A DNA stretch of 61,032 nucleotides from Sphingomonas sp. ATCC 31555 (GCF_000282895.1 NZ_ALBQ01000046.1:1-61032); one strand, 5' to 3'. Shown: positions 20,008 through 28,700, counted from the first letter of the stretch. Made by a program: numbers and translations. The notes: a model not told the origin generated them from the letters alone.

Positions 20008-20266
20008 CGTCAATCTCCACGGGTTTGTTGAACACGCTGAAGCACTCGGGCGCGCAGTGAACAAGGCGGCGGCCCCGACATACTGCCTGCAGGCCGTCCA
20101 TCATCACCGGCTGATGGCCAAGGCGGCGGCACGGACTGTTGGTCCTGTCCCGCCACCCACATGGCACCGCCAGCGGCTCCGGCGCGATCTCCACATACTG
20201 CGCCTCCAGATCCTCTGGATCAATCGACGGCTCGGGTTCGGCGAAGAGATCAGCCTGCAACTTCAT
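19997..20266 (-). CDS. Hypothetical protein with Cys-rich C-terminal half
   Basis: 89-residue protein, first of a three-gene leftward unit that ends at the terminator near 19250. The N-terminal half is acidic (LFAEPEPSIDPEDLEAQYVE) and the C-terminal half has four Cys (CGW, CRR, CRG, CAPECF region) that may bind zinc. It starts 50 bases after one of the repeated purine-rich leader elements. Not assigned to a family. Confidence 0.6.
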   Translation of the reverse strand: MKLQADLFAEPEPSIDPEDLEAQYVEIAPEPLAVPCGWRDRTNSPCRRLGHQPVMMDGLQAVCRGRRLVHCAPECFSVFNKPVEIDDGV

Positions 20267-20315
20267 CGCGCACCTCTCAGGAAGGGAAGGGGAGGACTCC
20301 CAGCTGGCACCCTCG

Positions 20316-20337
20316 CCCTTTCTCTCCCTCTCTCCTC
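20316..20337 (-). repeat. Purine-rich leader element, copy 1
   Basis: On the minus strand this 22-base tract is almost purely purine (GAGGAGAGAGGGAGAGAAAG core). It overlaps the stop of the CsgG-like gene and lies 50 bases before the start at 20266. Similar tracts stand before the starts at 28473, 30129 and 32272. Confidence 0.6.
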
Positions 20338-21151
20338 ACTGCTGCACCGGTGTCGCGCTGGCGCCTACAGGCGCCGAAGCGGGCGCTGCGGCGGCCGCCG
20401 GCGGCGAAAGGCGAACCTTCGCGTCCGTCGTGAGCTTGCGATAGGCGTCTAGCAGCGCAAGCGACGTGATCTTGCCCATATCGGTGCTGGTGTAGCTGCC
20501 GCCGAGCGCCCCGATGCCGGCATTGAGGAGCACGCCGCCGCCAATGATTGAGAGGTCCTTCTTACGGACCTGGCCGCTGGCGATCGCTCGCTGAATGCCG
20601 GTAGACACTTCGACCAGCGCGAGCATGACCTGCGCTTCGAGCTTCTTGCTCTTGAAGCCCATGCCGCCGCCGAACATGCCGGCTACGCCGCCCCCGTAGC
20701 CGCCGGCGTTTCCGTCCGAGTAGACGACGGTCGCGGTGAGGAGATAGTCGGCTGCACGCAGCGTGTTGGTCTTGGCCGCGCCGGCAGTGGTCGAGCCCGC
20801 CAGCTCGCGCTCGCGCTGGAGCGCGTCGAAGCCTTCGCCACGGTCGACGATCAGGAAGCAGTTCGAGTGGGCCGCGAGCAGCTTGAGGAGAGGGATCGGG
20901 TCTACCCGGGTCTGCCCGCCGTTCTGCTGCGCCTCTGCCATCCGCATCATGGCAGCGATCCCAGGTGGGAGCCCGTCCGCAGGCGAGGCGGCGCTGCGCT
21001 TTTCGACGATCGCCATCGTGCCGAACGGCTGCACGCACTTCGGCACCTCGGATGTCTCATCGACGCCGGTGCCCCCCTTACCCATCTTCTGTGCATTGGC
21101 AGTGCCGATCGACAGGGCCAGCGCGGCCGCGGTCAGTAAAACCTTACGCAT
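20336..21151 (-). CDS. CsgG/HfaB-like secreted protein in the transfer operon
   Basis: 271-residue protein with a clear Sec signal peptide (MRKVLLTAAALALSIGTANA). The mature part resembles the CsgG/HfaB family: a FLIVDRGEGFDALQRERELAG segment, AADYLLTATVVY, a Gly-rich loop, and VMLALVEVSTGIQRAIASG. CsgG forms an outer-membrane pore for curli, but related proteins of unknown function also exist, and there is no lipobox Cys right after the signal. It follows the MobF relaxase gene by 62 bases on the same strand, so it could be a surface component linked to transfer. The C-terminus is Ala/Pro-rich. The longer frame beginning at 21217 is not used. Confidence 0.75.
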   Translation of the reverse strand: MRKVLLTAAALALSIGTANAQKMGKGGTGVDETSEVPKCVQPFGTMAIVEKRSAASPADGLPPGIAAMMRMAEAQQNGGQTRVDPIPLLKLLAAHSNCFLIVDRGEGFDALQRERELAGSTTAGAAKTNTLRAADYLLTATVVYSDGNAGGYGGGVAGMFGGGMGFKSKKLEAQVMLALVEVSTGIQRAIASGQVRKKDLSIIGGGVLLNAGIGALGGSYTSTDMGKITSLALLDAYRKLTTDAKVRLSPPAAAAAPASAPVGASATPVQQ

Positions 21152-21213
21152 GGTGTTCCTCCTTGTGTTGGTTGCTCTTGCCGTTGAGGTTGAAGTTGCA
21201 GGGGCGGCGCCAA

Positions 21214-24200
21214 TCACAGCTCGAGGCTCAGGTTCTTTTCGGGCACCGGCGGGCCCTTTGCGCCTTTGGCGCTATCGCCCATTCCCAGATCATCGCTCTT
21301 CTTTGAGAGCCCCATGTCGTCACCGCCCTTGGCGTAGCGAGCGGCGTCCTTTTCCTCGAAGCGGGGCAGGGGCGGCAGCGAGCCAAGGTCGCTCGAGCTG
21401 AGGCTGAAGCTCATGGTTTGGCCACTGGTTGGCTTCGATCCGTTCCCAGTGCTCGCCGCGCCGCTGCTCCCAGGTCCATCGATGTTGATGCGCCCGACTG
21501 TCTCCAGGGCTGATGTCTTGATGCCGGTGTTCCGATCGAGCTGTCGCGAGACCTTCTCCTGATCATTCACCACCACGGTAAGGTCCGAGCGGACGCGGGT
21601 GACGCCCACGTTGAACAGCTGCTGGTTGGTGAGGTTGGTCTCTGCGCTTGAGAGCGCCATGATGCCCTTATCGGCAGTCACGCCCTGGGCCATGTGCATG
21701 TTGAGCGAGTAGCCGAGATCGAGCCGCGAGAGCATCGCATCACCGTGCTGCAGTGTGAGAACCTGCTTGCTTGCCGTCTCTACCGTGACACCCTTGCCGT
21801 CGATCGACATGACGCGGGCCAGCGCGGACCGCTGCAGGTCCCGGTCTTTGTCCTTCTCCGTCCACCGGATCGTGTCACCTTCATGGATCCGGATCTGCTT
21901 CGGCACAGAGAGTTCGAGGCGGTCCCGCTTGATGGTGGGGTCCAGCTTCTGAGGGTCGATCTTCAGCCGGCGGCCATTGTGGTCCAGCTCGACCTTGCCG
22001 CGGGGTGTGACGCCCATAACGGTGAAGGTGCCGCGCTGCAGGCCGAGCTCCGGGATCTTGCCGGTGACATCGAGGATCTGCCCCTTCTCGTAGTTCTTCG
22101 CGTAGCGCAGCTCCTCGCTGGCGAGGTTCACCCGCTCACGCACGGTCAGGGTCAGCCCCTCGCCCTTGAGCGTTCCCTCTGCCGCCAGGCCTTCCTGAAA
22201 CCGGTTGTTGATGGTGGCACGTGATTCCCGGCCTGAAGAGAAGACGGCGGTCAAGGCGCGCTCCTCCGGTGCCAGGCCGAGCCAGCGCTCGGCCGCGTGC
22301 AGTGCGGGGTTCTCATGCGTCGTCACCTTGTCGCCAAGCACCCGCAGCGCAGCGCTCGCCTTGCCGACGTTGGCCAGCGCCGCGACCGTCTTCAGCTGAT
22401 CGGTCTTCTGCCGGAGGTTCTCGTTCATCCAGGTGATGGTGATCCCGCCGGCTTGGGTCAGCGAGAATGCCTTGCCGGCGTTGATCGAGCCCAGCTGCTT
22501 GCGGTCACCGACCAGGACGAGCTTATCGGCACCGATCGCCTCGGCGATGTTGATCAGCTTCACCATGTCGTCGGTCGACAGCATCGAGGCTTCGTCGACC
22601 GCGAGGATGGTGTCCTTCATCTCGGCCCGCTTCTCGATTGCGGCGGGGCTGGTCTTGTCGGTGAGGAACCGCTCATTCTGCCAGATGAAAGAGGCGATGG
22701 TCTGCGCCTCGATACCGGCCCCCTCCTTCAGGTCGCCGACCATCTTGTTCTGGAAGGCCAGGCCATGCAGGCGCTTGCCGCCACTCTCCGCGACGCGCGC
22801 GGCCGCCTCGAAGGTCTGGGAGACTGCCTGCAGCATGGTCGACTTGCCCGATCCGGCGACGCCCTGGATCGCGACGATCTTGTCTGTACTCGAGACAATC
22901 AGCGTGGCCGCCGCAAGCTGGCCCGGATTGAGCTCGTGCTTGGAGGCGGCCTGCACGCGGTCGGGAGCGGCCTCTGCGTTGACGATCGGGGTTGCCTGGC
23001 CCTTGGTCGCCTCAATGCGGTCGAGGATGTGCTGCTCGGCTTGCAGAGCCTCCCTGGTGGTCACCATCGTCCAGCTGGTCTCGCCCTCGCGCGTGACGCC
23101 GGAAATGATGCGCCCTTGCTCAACCAGTTTCTCGATCCGCTCGGTGACGTGCTGGATGGTCACGCCTTTCAACCCGAGATCGAGGGCAGTCTTGGAGAGC
23201 CGATTGACGTCGAAGGCCGCCTCGCGCTGCGCGTGGATGCGGATCGCTGAAGCGACGGCGAACTGCGCGCGGGCGGCTTCCGGAGAAGAGGCAAAGCGCG
23301 CGACACCTTTGTCGACGAGCGGATCCGGCGTGCGGGTCAGGTTGCTGACGAACTCGCGCGCGCCGCGCACAACCTCGGCCATGAACGCGTAGCCCCGCTG
23401 CAGCGTACTTGCGTTCTCGGGCGCAGCCGAGGCCCGCAGCGCGGCTGCGATCAGCTCTTTGCCGTCGAAGCCATAGCTCGCTGCCTTCTCCCGCCAGTCT
23501 GCAATGAGCTTGTCCCGGTCTTCCAGAGACAGCTTTGGATCTCGGGTGCGAACTGTAACGCCGTCGAGGCCCTTGGGAGATGATATGCCCAGCGCTGCAG
23601 CTGCCTTCAGGATCTCGGCGCGCCTCTGGCTGTTCACCTCCATCAGTTCCTTGGGCACGCCTACTACCTCGAAGGTGCCATGCTTGCCCTTGGTCTCAAT
23701 CTGGTACCCGAGCTTCTCCATCTCGGCGCGCAGGAAGGCATGGTAGATCGAGCCAATGACGGTGTTGTTCGACCAAATCTTGTCGGCATGCAGCGCCTGC
23801 CATTTGCCGTCAGGCCCCTTTGTCAGGTTGGCAACCAGGGCATGGATGTGGAGCTGTGGATCGAGCGCACGGGAGGTGTCGTGCTGGACGAGGGCATAGA
23901 CCAGGTTGCCGGTCTTCACCGGCACCTTCTTGCCGTCCACGTCCTTGCGCGTTTCGGCGAGGTTCTTCTCGATCCACGCCATCGTGGCACGCACTGCTTT
24001 CGTATGCGCGCCGTCCTCGCCGAGGATCCGCTTGTCGCCGGCGACCAGCGCCATGATCGATACCGACTTTGGCGCTGAGAAGGTCAGGTCATAGCCGGGG
24101 CGGCGGCCCTGATAGTCAGCGACCTTCTCGCCCGAAGCGAGCTGGCCGCCGAGGATCTTGCCAAGATCCGTCTTGGTGACCTCCCCAGAGACGCCCGCCT

Positions 24201-24336
24201 CTTCGGCGGCGGCGCCACCCCACTCACTATAGTCGGCGGCATTCTCGCCTGCGTAGTAATCGGCTGAGGCGAAATCGTCCTTGCCGTAGTAGCCGGCGGC
24301 CCCGCCTGCAGAACCGATCGAGGCGATGGAGTGCAT
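21214..24336 (-). CDS. traI: MobF relaxase (TraI/TrwC-type) with helicase domain
   Basis: 1040-residue conjugative relaxase. The N-terminal relaxase domain has paired tyrosines (Y16-Y17 and Y27-Y28) and the metal-binding triad H152, H163, H165 in HDTSRALDPQLHIH, which defines MobF. A RecD-like helicase follows, with Walker A GVAGSGKS and DEASML. The enzyme nicks oriT, binds the 5' end covalently through tyrosine and unwinds the transferred strand. The C-terminal 80 residues are low-complexity. It starts three bases after the coupling protein stop, and both are co-directional with the RHH gene, so this is one leftward transfer operon. Length is shorter than F TraI (about 1750) and close to TrwC of R388. 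Confidence 0.93.
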   Translation of the reverse strand: MHSIASIGSAGGAAGYYGKDDFASADYYAGENAADYSEWGGAAAEEAGVSGEVTKTDLGKILGGQLASGEKVADYQGRRPGYDLTFSAPKSVSIMALVAGDKRILGEDGAHTKAVRATMAWIEKNLAETRKDVDGKKVPVKTGNLVYALVQHDTSRALDPQLHIHALVANLTKGPDGKWQALHADKIWSNNTVIGSIYHAFLRAEMEKLGYQIETKGKHGTFEVVGVPKELMEVNSQRRAEILKAAAALGISSPKGLDGVTVRTRDPKLSLEDRDKLIADWREKAASYGFDGKELIAAALRASAAPENASTLQRGYAFMAEVVRGAREFVSNLTRTPDPLVDKGVARFASSPEAARAQFAVASAIRIHAQREAAFDVNRLSKTALDLGLKGVTIQHVTERIEKLVEQGRIISGVTREGETSWTMVTTREALQAEQHILDRIEATKGQATPIVNAEAAPDRVQAASKHELNPGQLAAATLIVSSTDKIVAIQGVAGSGKSTMLQAVSQTFEAAARVAESGGKRLHGLAFQNKMVGDLKEGAGIEAQTIASFIWQNERFLTDKTSPAAIEKRAEMKDTILAVDEASMLSTDDMVKLINIAEAIGADKLVLVGDRKQLGSINAGKAFSLTQAGGITITWMNENLRQKTDQLKTVAALANVGKASAALRVLGDKVTTHENPALHAAERWLGLAPEERALTAVFSSGRESRATINNRFQEGLAAEGTLKGEGLTLTVRERVNLASEELRYAKNYEKGQILDVTGKIPELGLQRGTFTVMGVTPRGKVELDHNGRRLKIDPQKLDPTIKRDRLELSVPKQIRIHEGDTIRWTEKDKDRDLQRSALARVMSIDGKGVTVETASKQVLTLQHGDAMLSRLDLGYSLNMHMAQGVTADKGIMALSSAETNLTNQQLFNVGVTRVRSDLTVVVNDQEKVSRQLDRNTGIKTSALETVGRINIDGPGSSGAASTGNGSKPTSGQTMSFSLSSSDLGSLPPLPRFEEKDAARYAKGGDDMGLSKKSDDLGMGDSAKGAKGPPVPEKNLSLEL

Positions 24337-24339
24337 GGC

Positions 24340-26631
24340 TTACATCCCCATCCCGTCGTCACTCGGAGCGAAGTCCTGGCGCAGCTCGATGGCGGTCTGA
24401 TCCTCGACCTCCGCAGGACGGGGAGCGGCCATGTCGTTCCGGTGGTGCTCAGTGGTCTGCGGTCGTTCCGGTTCTGCAGTTCGCGCCAACTCCGGGTCCC
24501 GTTCCCCATCGCCTTTGTCGGTGGTCGGGCGCGGCGAAGAAGGGTCCGTCCGCTCCTGTGCTTCGCGGTTGATCTGCGCCTCCTCCTCAGACGCTTCCGA
24601 GGGCTGTGCCAAGATACCTGCAGCCAAAGCTGCGGCTGCGCTTGGGGAGGTTTCCACTTCCTCCCCCAGCTCTGGCGATCCGTCTCTGCCACCGGCCTCT
24701 TCGCCGTCCAAACCTCCACCACTCTTTCCGCGAACACTTGCCGCCGGCGGAGCCGGTGGACGCTTCACGAAGCCGGGTGCAACCGTGGGGTAATTCTCCC
24801 ACTGGAGCTGGATGCGGGCTGCGGGAAAGCCATCAGGGAATTTGACGAAGCCGTGCATCGACGGAAGGTTCGTGATGTCGTCGGGGATGACGAGCGGTTC
24901 GACCTGTTTGCGCGGCGTCAGCGTCGAGGCGTCGCGGGTGTTGTTATAGCCGTAGCTGTACGCCTCATCCATCTGGCGAACCTCGCGGCTGCCGATGTAC
25001 TTGCTGCACTGCTCGGCGGTCTCCAGGTCGGCTGCGGCAAGGATCAGCTTGGTGCGTGCCAGCGATGAGAGGTTGCGCGCGTTTTCCTCGCCGTAGACGG
25101 CCACCAGCTTGTCGAAAGAGTGCAGCCCCAGGATCATCGCGCCGCCGAAATTTCGGGCTGTCTGCAGGCCGCTTTCGATTGCAGGGAGGCGGTGCAAAGC
25201 GCCCAGCTCGTCGAACATGAACCAGGTGCGCAGCGAGCGCGTCCGCGGCATCTCCATAAGGGCGTAGATCGCGAGGTTGCTCCACAACGTGAGGAGCGCG
25301 CGGTTCATCTCGAGGTCGGTGTAGTTCGAGGTGATGAAGAGGATCGATCCCGGCTTCTTGTCGCGCGTGATCCAGTCCTTGATCGAGAAGGGTTCGCCCT
25401 CGTCCGACAGGAAGCGCAGCACCTGCGCATTGGTGTTGAAGACGGCGCGAATGGACTCTGCCATTCGGGCAGCTTCAGGGGCCGTCAGCGGGTCCGCGAT
25501 GGTCTTGGCGAGATACTTGTGAACCGCCTTCAGATCGGCGGTCATCAGGTTTTCGGCGAGGGCTCGGTTGCTGGTCTGCTTTTTCTCGATCAGCTTCATG
25601 CACATCTCGATGAAGAGCGTGCGCGCAGCCATTGCCCAGAATGGCTCGGCCGACCCGCCGTCCGAGGGGATCAGAGCCGCCGCGGCGGCGGTAAATTCCG
25701 AGTAGGTGACGCAGTCGTTGAAGATCGACCAAGCAGGGCAACGGGCATCCAGCGGGTTGAGGATCGTGTCGCGTTCGGGATCGTAGAAGGCTTCGACATA
25801 TGCCCCGGTGAGATCGAATACGACGGCGTTGTCCTGGCGCTCCTGCATCTGCTTGATCAGCTTGCGCAGGGCCGTCGTCTTACCGGCGCCGGTCGTGCCG
25901 ATCAGCATCGTGTGGGATTGCTCTAGCCGATGCGGATAGGGGATGCCGGCAAGCGTGTAAGGATGGTGGATCCCGGCGGCTTTCCGAGCCCCGAACGGCA
26001 TACGAAGAACCTGCTGCGGCGTGTGGCCGGGAAAGAGGTTTGCAGCCTCCTTTTCGAACTCCACCTGGTTGTGCTGGACGATCTCGGAATAGAGCACGTC
26101 GCGGGTGACCAGCATGGCGCCGCGTTCGTGCCGCTCCTCGAGGATGTTCTTGCCGCGGCGGCGGGAGAAATCGACATACCAGACAGCCGTCGGCACGGTG
26201 ATGAAGGTGGCGATGAAGAGGCAGCCAATCAGGCCGCGAACCGCTTTGTGCCACGCGAGCGCAACCTCGGGCACATAGGGCACGTAGCCCATGTAGGTTT
26301 GGCGCACCGAGCCATCGGGCAGGAGGAGGTTCACCTGCTTCATCGGGTCGAGCGAAACCCAGTCCCAGAGGGCCGACAGAATGCGCATGCAGATGAGCTG
26401 GACGTTGTTCTCATCCAGCGTAATCGACAGCACGATCGTGTACGCCAGGGCGAAGATCACCAGCCACATCAGGACGGGCATCTTCGCGCCCGACAGCCAC
26501 ATCAAAACCTCATGGCTGAGGAGCTGACTGCCGCGGGTGAAGTTGCCCGAATTGCGCTTCACTTCGCCGCGTGCGGAGTGGTGCTGGACGGTAACGGGGC
26601 GGCCATCGCTGCGGATGTCAGCGCGCGCCAT
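24340..26631 (-). CDS. traD: TraD-type coupling protein (T4CP)
   Basis: 763-residue type IV coupling protein, an inner-membrane hexameric ATPase that brings the relaxosome to the mating channel. Two membrane segments are visible at about residues 51-72 and 132-152, then Walker A GTTGAGKTT at 245-253 and a Walker B-like WFMFDELGAL near 470. The C-terminal 160 residues are Pro/Glu/Ser-rich and probably disordered, as in F TraD, where the tail docks the relaxosome. Its start overlaps the end of the RHH gene by 14 bases. No mating-pair-formation genes are present in the window, so the element either carries them elsewhere or is mobilised. Confidence 0.93.
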   Translation of the reverse strand: MARADIRSDGRPVTVQHHSARGEVKRNSGNFTRGSQLLSHEVLMWLSGAKMPVLMWLVIFALAYTIVLSITLDENNVQLICMRILSALWDWVSLDPMKQVNLLLPDGSVRQTYMGYVPYVPEVALAWHKAVRGLIGCLFIATFITVPTAVWYVDFSRRRGKNILEERHERGAMLVTRDVLYSEIVQHNQVEFEKEAANLFPGHTPQQVLRMPFGARKAAGIHHPYTLAGIPYPHRLEQSHTMLIGTTGAGKTTALRKLIKQMQERQDNAVVFDLTGAYVEAFYDPERDTILNPLDARCPAWSIFNDCVTYSEFTAAAAALIPSDGGSAEPFWAMAARTLFIEMCMKLIEKKQTSNRALAENLMTADLKAVHKYLAKTIADPLTAPEAARMAESIRAVFNTNAQVLRFLSDEGEPFSIKDWITRDKKPGSILFITSNYTDLEMNRALLTLWSNLAIYALMEMPRTRSLRTWFMFDELGALHRLPAIESGLQTARNFGGAMILGLHSFDKLVAVYGEENARNLSSLARTKLILAAADLETAEQCSKYIGSREVRQMDEAYSYGYNNTRDASTLTPRKQVEPLVIPDDITNLPSMHGFVKFPDGFPAARIQLQWENYPTVAPGFVKRPPAPPAASVRGKSGGGLDGEEAGGRDGSPELGEEVETSPSAAAALAAGILAQPSEASEEEAQINREAQERTDPSSPRPTTDKGDGERDPELARTAEPERPQTTEHHRNDMAAPRPAEVEDQTAIELRQDFAPSDDGMGM

Positions 26632-26905
26632 GGAAACGCTCCATGCGCTTGTCGACTTCCAGGAGAATTGGATCGCGAAACTCGGGATGATTTTCTTGCA
26701 GTATCGCGTCGAGCGCGAGCTGCCCGTACTCGCAGACCCGGCGTAAGCGCAGCTCGCTGTCGCTGATGAGTTTTTGCCCGATCAGGTACTGATCTACTGC
26801 ACGGCGAATAACCTCGCCAGTTGAGCAGCCTAGTCGCCTTGCGACAGCGTCAACCTGGGCCACCTGATCCGCGCTGAGGCGGGTCGTGCTTGGCTTTGAT
26901 TTCAT
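26618..26905 (-). CDS. Ribbon-helix-helix relaxosome accessory protein
   Basis: 95-residue protein with an N-terminal RHH/CopG-like DNA-binding fold (TTRLSADQVAQVDAVARRLG, then STGEVIRRAVDQYLI) and a helical, acidic C-terminus. It is the first gene of the TraD-TraI operon and sits directly beside the candidate oriT, as TraY, TrwA or TraM-like proteins do in F and R388. It probably binds oriT and represses its own operon. The start codon lies just after a nine-base-pair hairpin that contains the ribosome binding site. Confidence 0.8.
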   Translation of the reverse strand: MKSKPSTTRLSADQVAQVDAVARRLGCSTGEVIRRAVDQYLIGQKLISDSELRLRRVCEYGQLALDAILQENHPEFRDPILLEVDKRMERFHGAR

Positions 26906-26908
26906 TGA

Positions 26909-26933
26909 TCAGCCTCCGGGCAAGGGAGGCTGA
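26909..26933 (-). promoter_or_regulatory. Hairpin holding the ribosome binding site of the transfer operon
   Basis: TCAGCCTCC (26909-26917) pairs perfectly with GGAGGCTGA (26925-26933), with a seven-base loop. On the minus-strand mRNA the distal arm holds the GGAGG Shine-Dalgarno only a few bases before the ATG at 26905. Translation of the RHH gene, and of TraD through coupling, would be low unless the stem opens. As double-stranded DNA the same palindrome could instead be an operator for the RHH protein. Confidence 0.6.
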
Positions 26934-27010
26934 TGGGCACTACGGAAGTCGCACCCTCATACTTGCTAGTACGACATCAAGCAACGAAAATCATCTAGAG
27001 TTGCGGCCAA

Positions 27011-27102
27011 GTGTATGCGCTGCGAATACACCTATCGCTCTGATTTCACGGGAAAGTTTTGGTGTATGCGCCCCGCTGCGCTTTTGTATGCGCCGCGCAT
27101 AC
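27011..27102. repeat. GTATGCGC repeats in the candidate oriT
   Basis: Three copies of TGTATGCGC occur at 27012, 27063 and 27085. The first forms an imperfect palindrome with ATACAC at 27026-27031, and the third is a perfect eight-base palindrome GTATGCGC-c-GCGCATAC at 27086-27102. Such directly and inversely repeated sites near oriT usually bind relaxosome accessory or regulator proteins, here probably the RHH protein. Confidence 0.6.
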
Positions 27103-27142
27103 CGGCTAGCAATCTGGTAACTTGCTGAAATAACTTGAGAAA

Positions 27143-27180
27143 CCTAGCACCTTGGTGCGTAGGGTGTGCTCTCTATAGTC
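27143..27180 (+). other. Candidate oriT core with F-like nic site
   Basis: A hairpin CCTAGCACC-TT-GGTGCGTAGG (27143-27163, one bulged base) is followed by GGTGT. The segment TGCGTAGGGTGT (27156-27167) matches 11 of 12 bases of the sequence 5' of nic in F (TGCGTGGGGTGT), which predicts a cut between 27167 and 27168. The GGTGCGTA arm is also like R388. The MobF relaxase gene next door fits. With this polarity DNA to the right enters the recipient first and the traD-traI side enters last, the usual order. A second hairpin (AGAAAC...GTTTCT) lies at 27285-27312. Confidence 0.6.
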
Positions 27181-27432
27181 CCATATCGTGGGTGGTGTTG
27201 ATCCTGCTGCTGGTCGATTCAGATCGATGGGAATGGAACGCGGATTCCGCGGGGCACTTGGTCGCCGGGAGGCGAAACCGTGCAAGAAACCGCGCGTTGC
27301 GCGCCCGTTTCTGGCGCTGGAAATGGGGCTTCATCGGTTCTCTCCAGTAGGGGGGTAAAGGGCCTTTTCTGCCGCACAGGGAGGGGATAAGATCGAACCG
27401 TTCAGAGCCCGATCAGCCTGACCCGAAAGGCA

Positions 27433-27663
27433 ATGGAAATGGCGAAATCACTGGACGCTGAACTGGCCGCGATCGAGGCCGAGGAACGCAAGCTGGCAGA
27501 GCGTCGGAAGGCGCATCAGGCGAAGCAGCGTGAGGCAGCGATCGTCGCGGTCGATAGGGCCGGTTTGCTCCGGCTTCCGATCGACCGTTTGGAAGGCCTG
27601 TTGAAGGCGGTGAAGACGCTCGGCGTGGACGAAGTTGAGAAGCGGCTGAAGCCAACAGCCTAA
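27433..27663 (+). CDS. Small coiled-coil protein beside oriT
   Basis: 76-residue, highly charged protein with a long helix (AELAAIEAEERKLAERRKAH) that should form a coiled coil, then a short hydrophobic segment (LLRLPIDRLEGLLKAVKTLG). It resembles the small TraC/TraD-like proteins found next to oriT in alphaproteobacterial plasmids, but the match is by character only. AAAGG precedes the ATG. It is the only gene between 27.4 and 32.3 kb on the plus strand. Confidence 0.6.
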   Translation: MEMAKSLDAELAAIEAEERKLAERRKAHQAKQREAAIVAVDRAGLLRLPIDRLEGLLKAVKTLGVDEVEKRLKPTA

Positions 27664-27816
27664 GCTCGGCGGAGGACACGAAGTTCAACGGCCGTATCCG
27701 CCTTGGGCGGCTGCGGCCGTTTGCTGTTACAGGCCGTTCCGAGGCATCGTGTGCGAAGCTGAACCGGCTTCCGAATAGGGCAGGGGAGTGGCTTCGCCGG
27801 CTCGACAGTATCAGGC

Positions 27817-27857
27817 AAAAAAATGGGAAGCGTGGCCGCCAGGCCAACGCTTCCCAT
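27817..27857 (-). terminator. Rho-independent terminator
   Basis: ATGGGAAGCGT (27823-27833) and ACGCTTCCCAT (27847-27857) are perfect eleven-base arms. On the minus strand the stem is followed by a run of seven T residues, so it ends the gene that stops at 27883. The perfect stem may also stop transcription from the left. Confidence 0.9.
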
Positions 27858-27882
27858 GCTTTCGGTTTCGTCGTGGTAGGTG

Positions 27883-28473
27883 TCAGGCCCAAGCGAGGTG
27901 GGGAGCCCCTTCGAACGCCTTCACCCGCGCCATTTCGGTCAGGTGCGGGAGGTATCGCTCCAAGCCGGGTTCGTTGGAAATCCTGCGGTAGATACTGGGA
28001 TCGGAAAGGCGGCGGCGAAGCTCGTCCAGAGGGATCGCGCCCATGGTCTCCGATCCGTCAAGACCAAGCATCTCAAGGATCGCTACGCCGCTCTGGCTGG
28101 AGACTTCCAGCGCGGGCGCGGCGTCGGCATCGGACGATAGTCCGAGCCAGATGTCGCGGTCCGCTTCGGAGCGCCAGACCCGAATGCGACGGCCTCGAAA
28201 CTGCGCCTCTTCGAGCACGGTGATGACGCCGGGGTAATGGTCGAAACAGGCGGATACGGATGCCAGCGAAAGCGGGCAGACCCGTGCGCTAAACGAGAAG
28301 CTGTGCTCGACGGGAGAGCCGTGCTCCGGGAACATCAGTGCCATCTGGTGGCGGTCGCTCTCGGCGGCCAGCAACCGGCAGAGTTCGCCGAGCTGATCGG
28401 AGTTGATGATCGCTGGCGTGATGGTGAGGGGATTGAAGCCGTCGTCGACGCGGAACCTGATGGACATCGCCAC
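27883..28473 (-). CDS. Hypothetical leading-region protein
   Basis: 196-residue protein of unknown function. It is mixed alpha/beta with no signal peptide or membrane segment, and reads like a folded regulatory or inhibitor protein (SIRFRVDDGFNPLTITPAII start; C-terminus LERYLPHLTEMARVKAF). A purine-rich leader tract ends 18 bases before the start and a strong terminator follows the stop, so it is a single-gene unit. On the inferred transfer polarity it lies in the leading region with the incoming strand as template, a place where anti-defence genes are common; that function is not shown by sequence. Confidence 0.65.
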   Translation of the reverse strand: MAMSIRFRVDDGFNPLTITPAIINSDQLGELCRLLAAESDRHQMALMFPEHGSPVEHSFSFSARVCPLSLASVSACFDHYPGVITVLEEAQFRGRRIRVWRSEADRDIWLGLSSDADAAPALEVSSQSGVAILEMLGLDGSETMGAIPLDELRRRLSDPSIYRRISNEPGLERYLPHLTEMARVKAFEGAPHLAWA

Positions 28474-28490
28474 CTCCTTTGGTTGAACCG

Positions 28491-28514
28491 CTTTTCCCTT
28501 TCCCTCTCCTCTCT
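28491..28514 (-). repeat. Purine-rich leader element, copy 2
   Basis: Minus-strand AGAGAGGAGAGGGAAAGGG followed by AAAAG, ending 18 bases before the start at 28473. It shares the GAGAGGAGAG-GGAAAG character of the copies before 20266, 30129 and 32272, and like copy 4 is preceded by CTAG on the minus strand. Confidence 0.6.
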
Positions 28515-28636
28515 AGCGCCGTGTGGGCGCGCCTGATCGTCCCGGTGTCGCCGGCGATGCGTAGTGCCTCGCGAGGCCCGCCAGGGGGTCGCTAGAGGCC
28601 GAGCGAGCCGGGACGAGCAGCGTCGCAACAGGCATG

Positions 28637-28696
28637 AAAAAGGGCCGCGAGGTTCCCCTCGCAGCCCTGAAAAAAGGAGGAGCAGAGCGCTCCTCC
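28637..28696 (-). terminator. Two tandem rho-independent terminators
   Basis: Directly after the stop at 28701, GGAGGAGC and GCTCCTCC (28676-28696) form an eight-base stem followed on the minus strand by six T residues. A second hairpin, AGGGCCGCGAGG with CCTCGCAGCCCT (28641-28668), is followed by five T residues. Together they insulate the membrane coiled-coil gene from the gene at 28473. Confidence 0.9.
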
Positions 28697-28700
28697 GATA

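Noticed and set aside
22297..23392. Two long plus-strand frames under the relaxase gene
   Set aside because: Composition is that of antisense high-GC sequence, and the relaxase is well supported.
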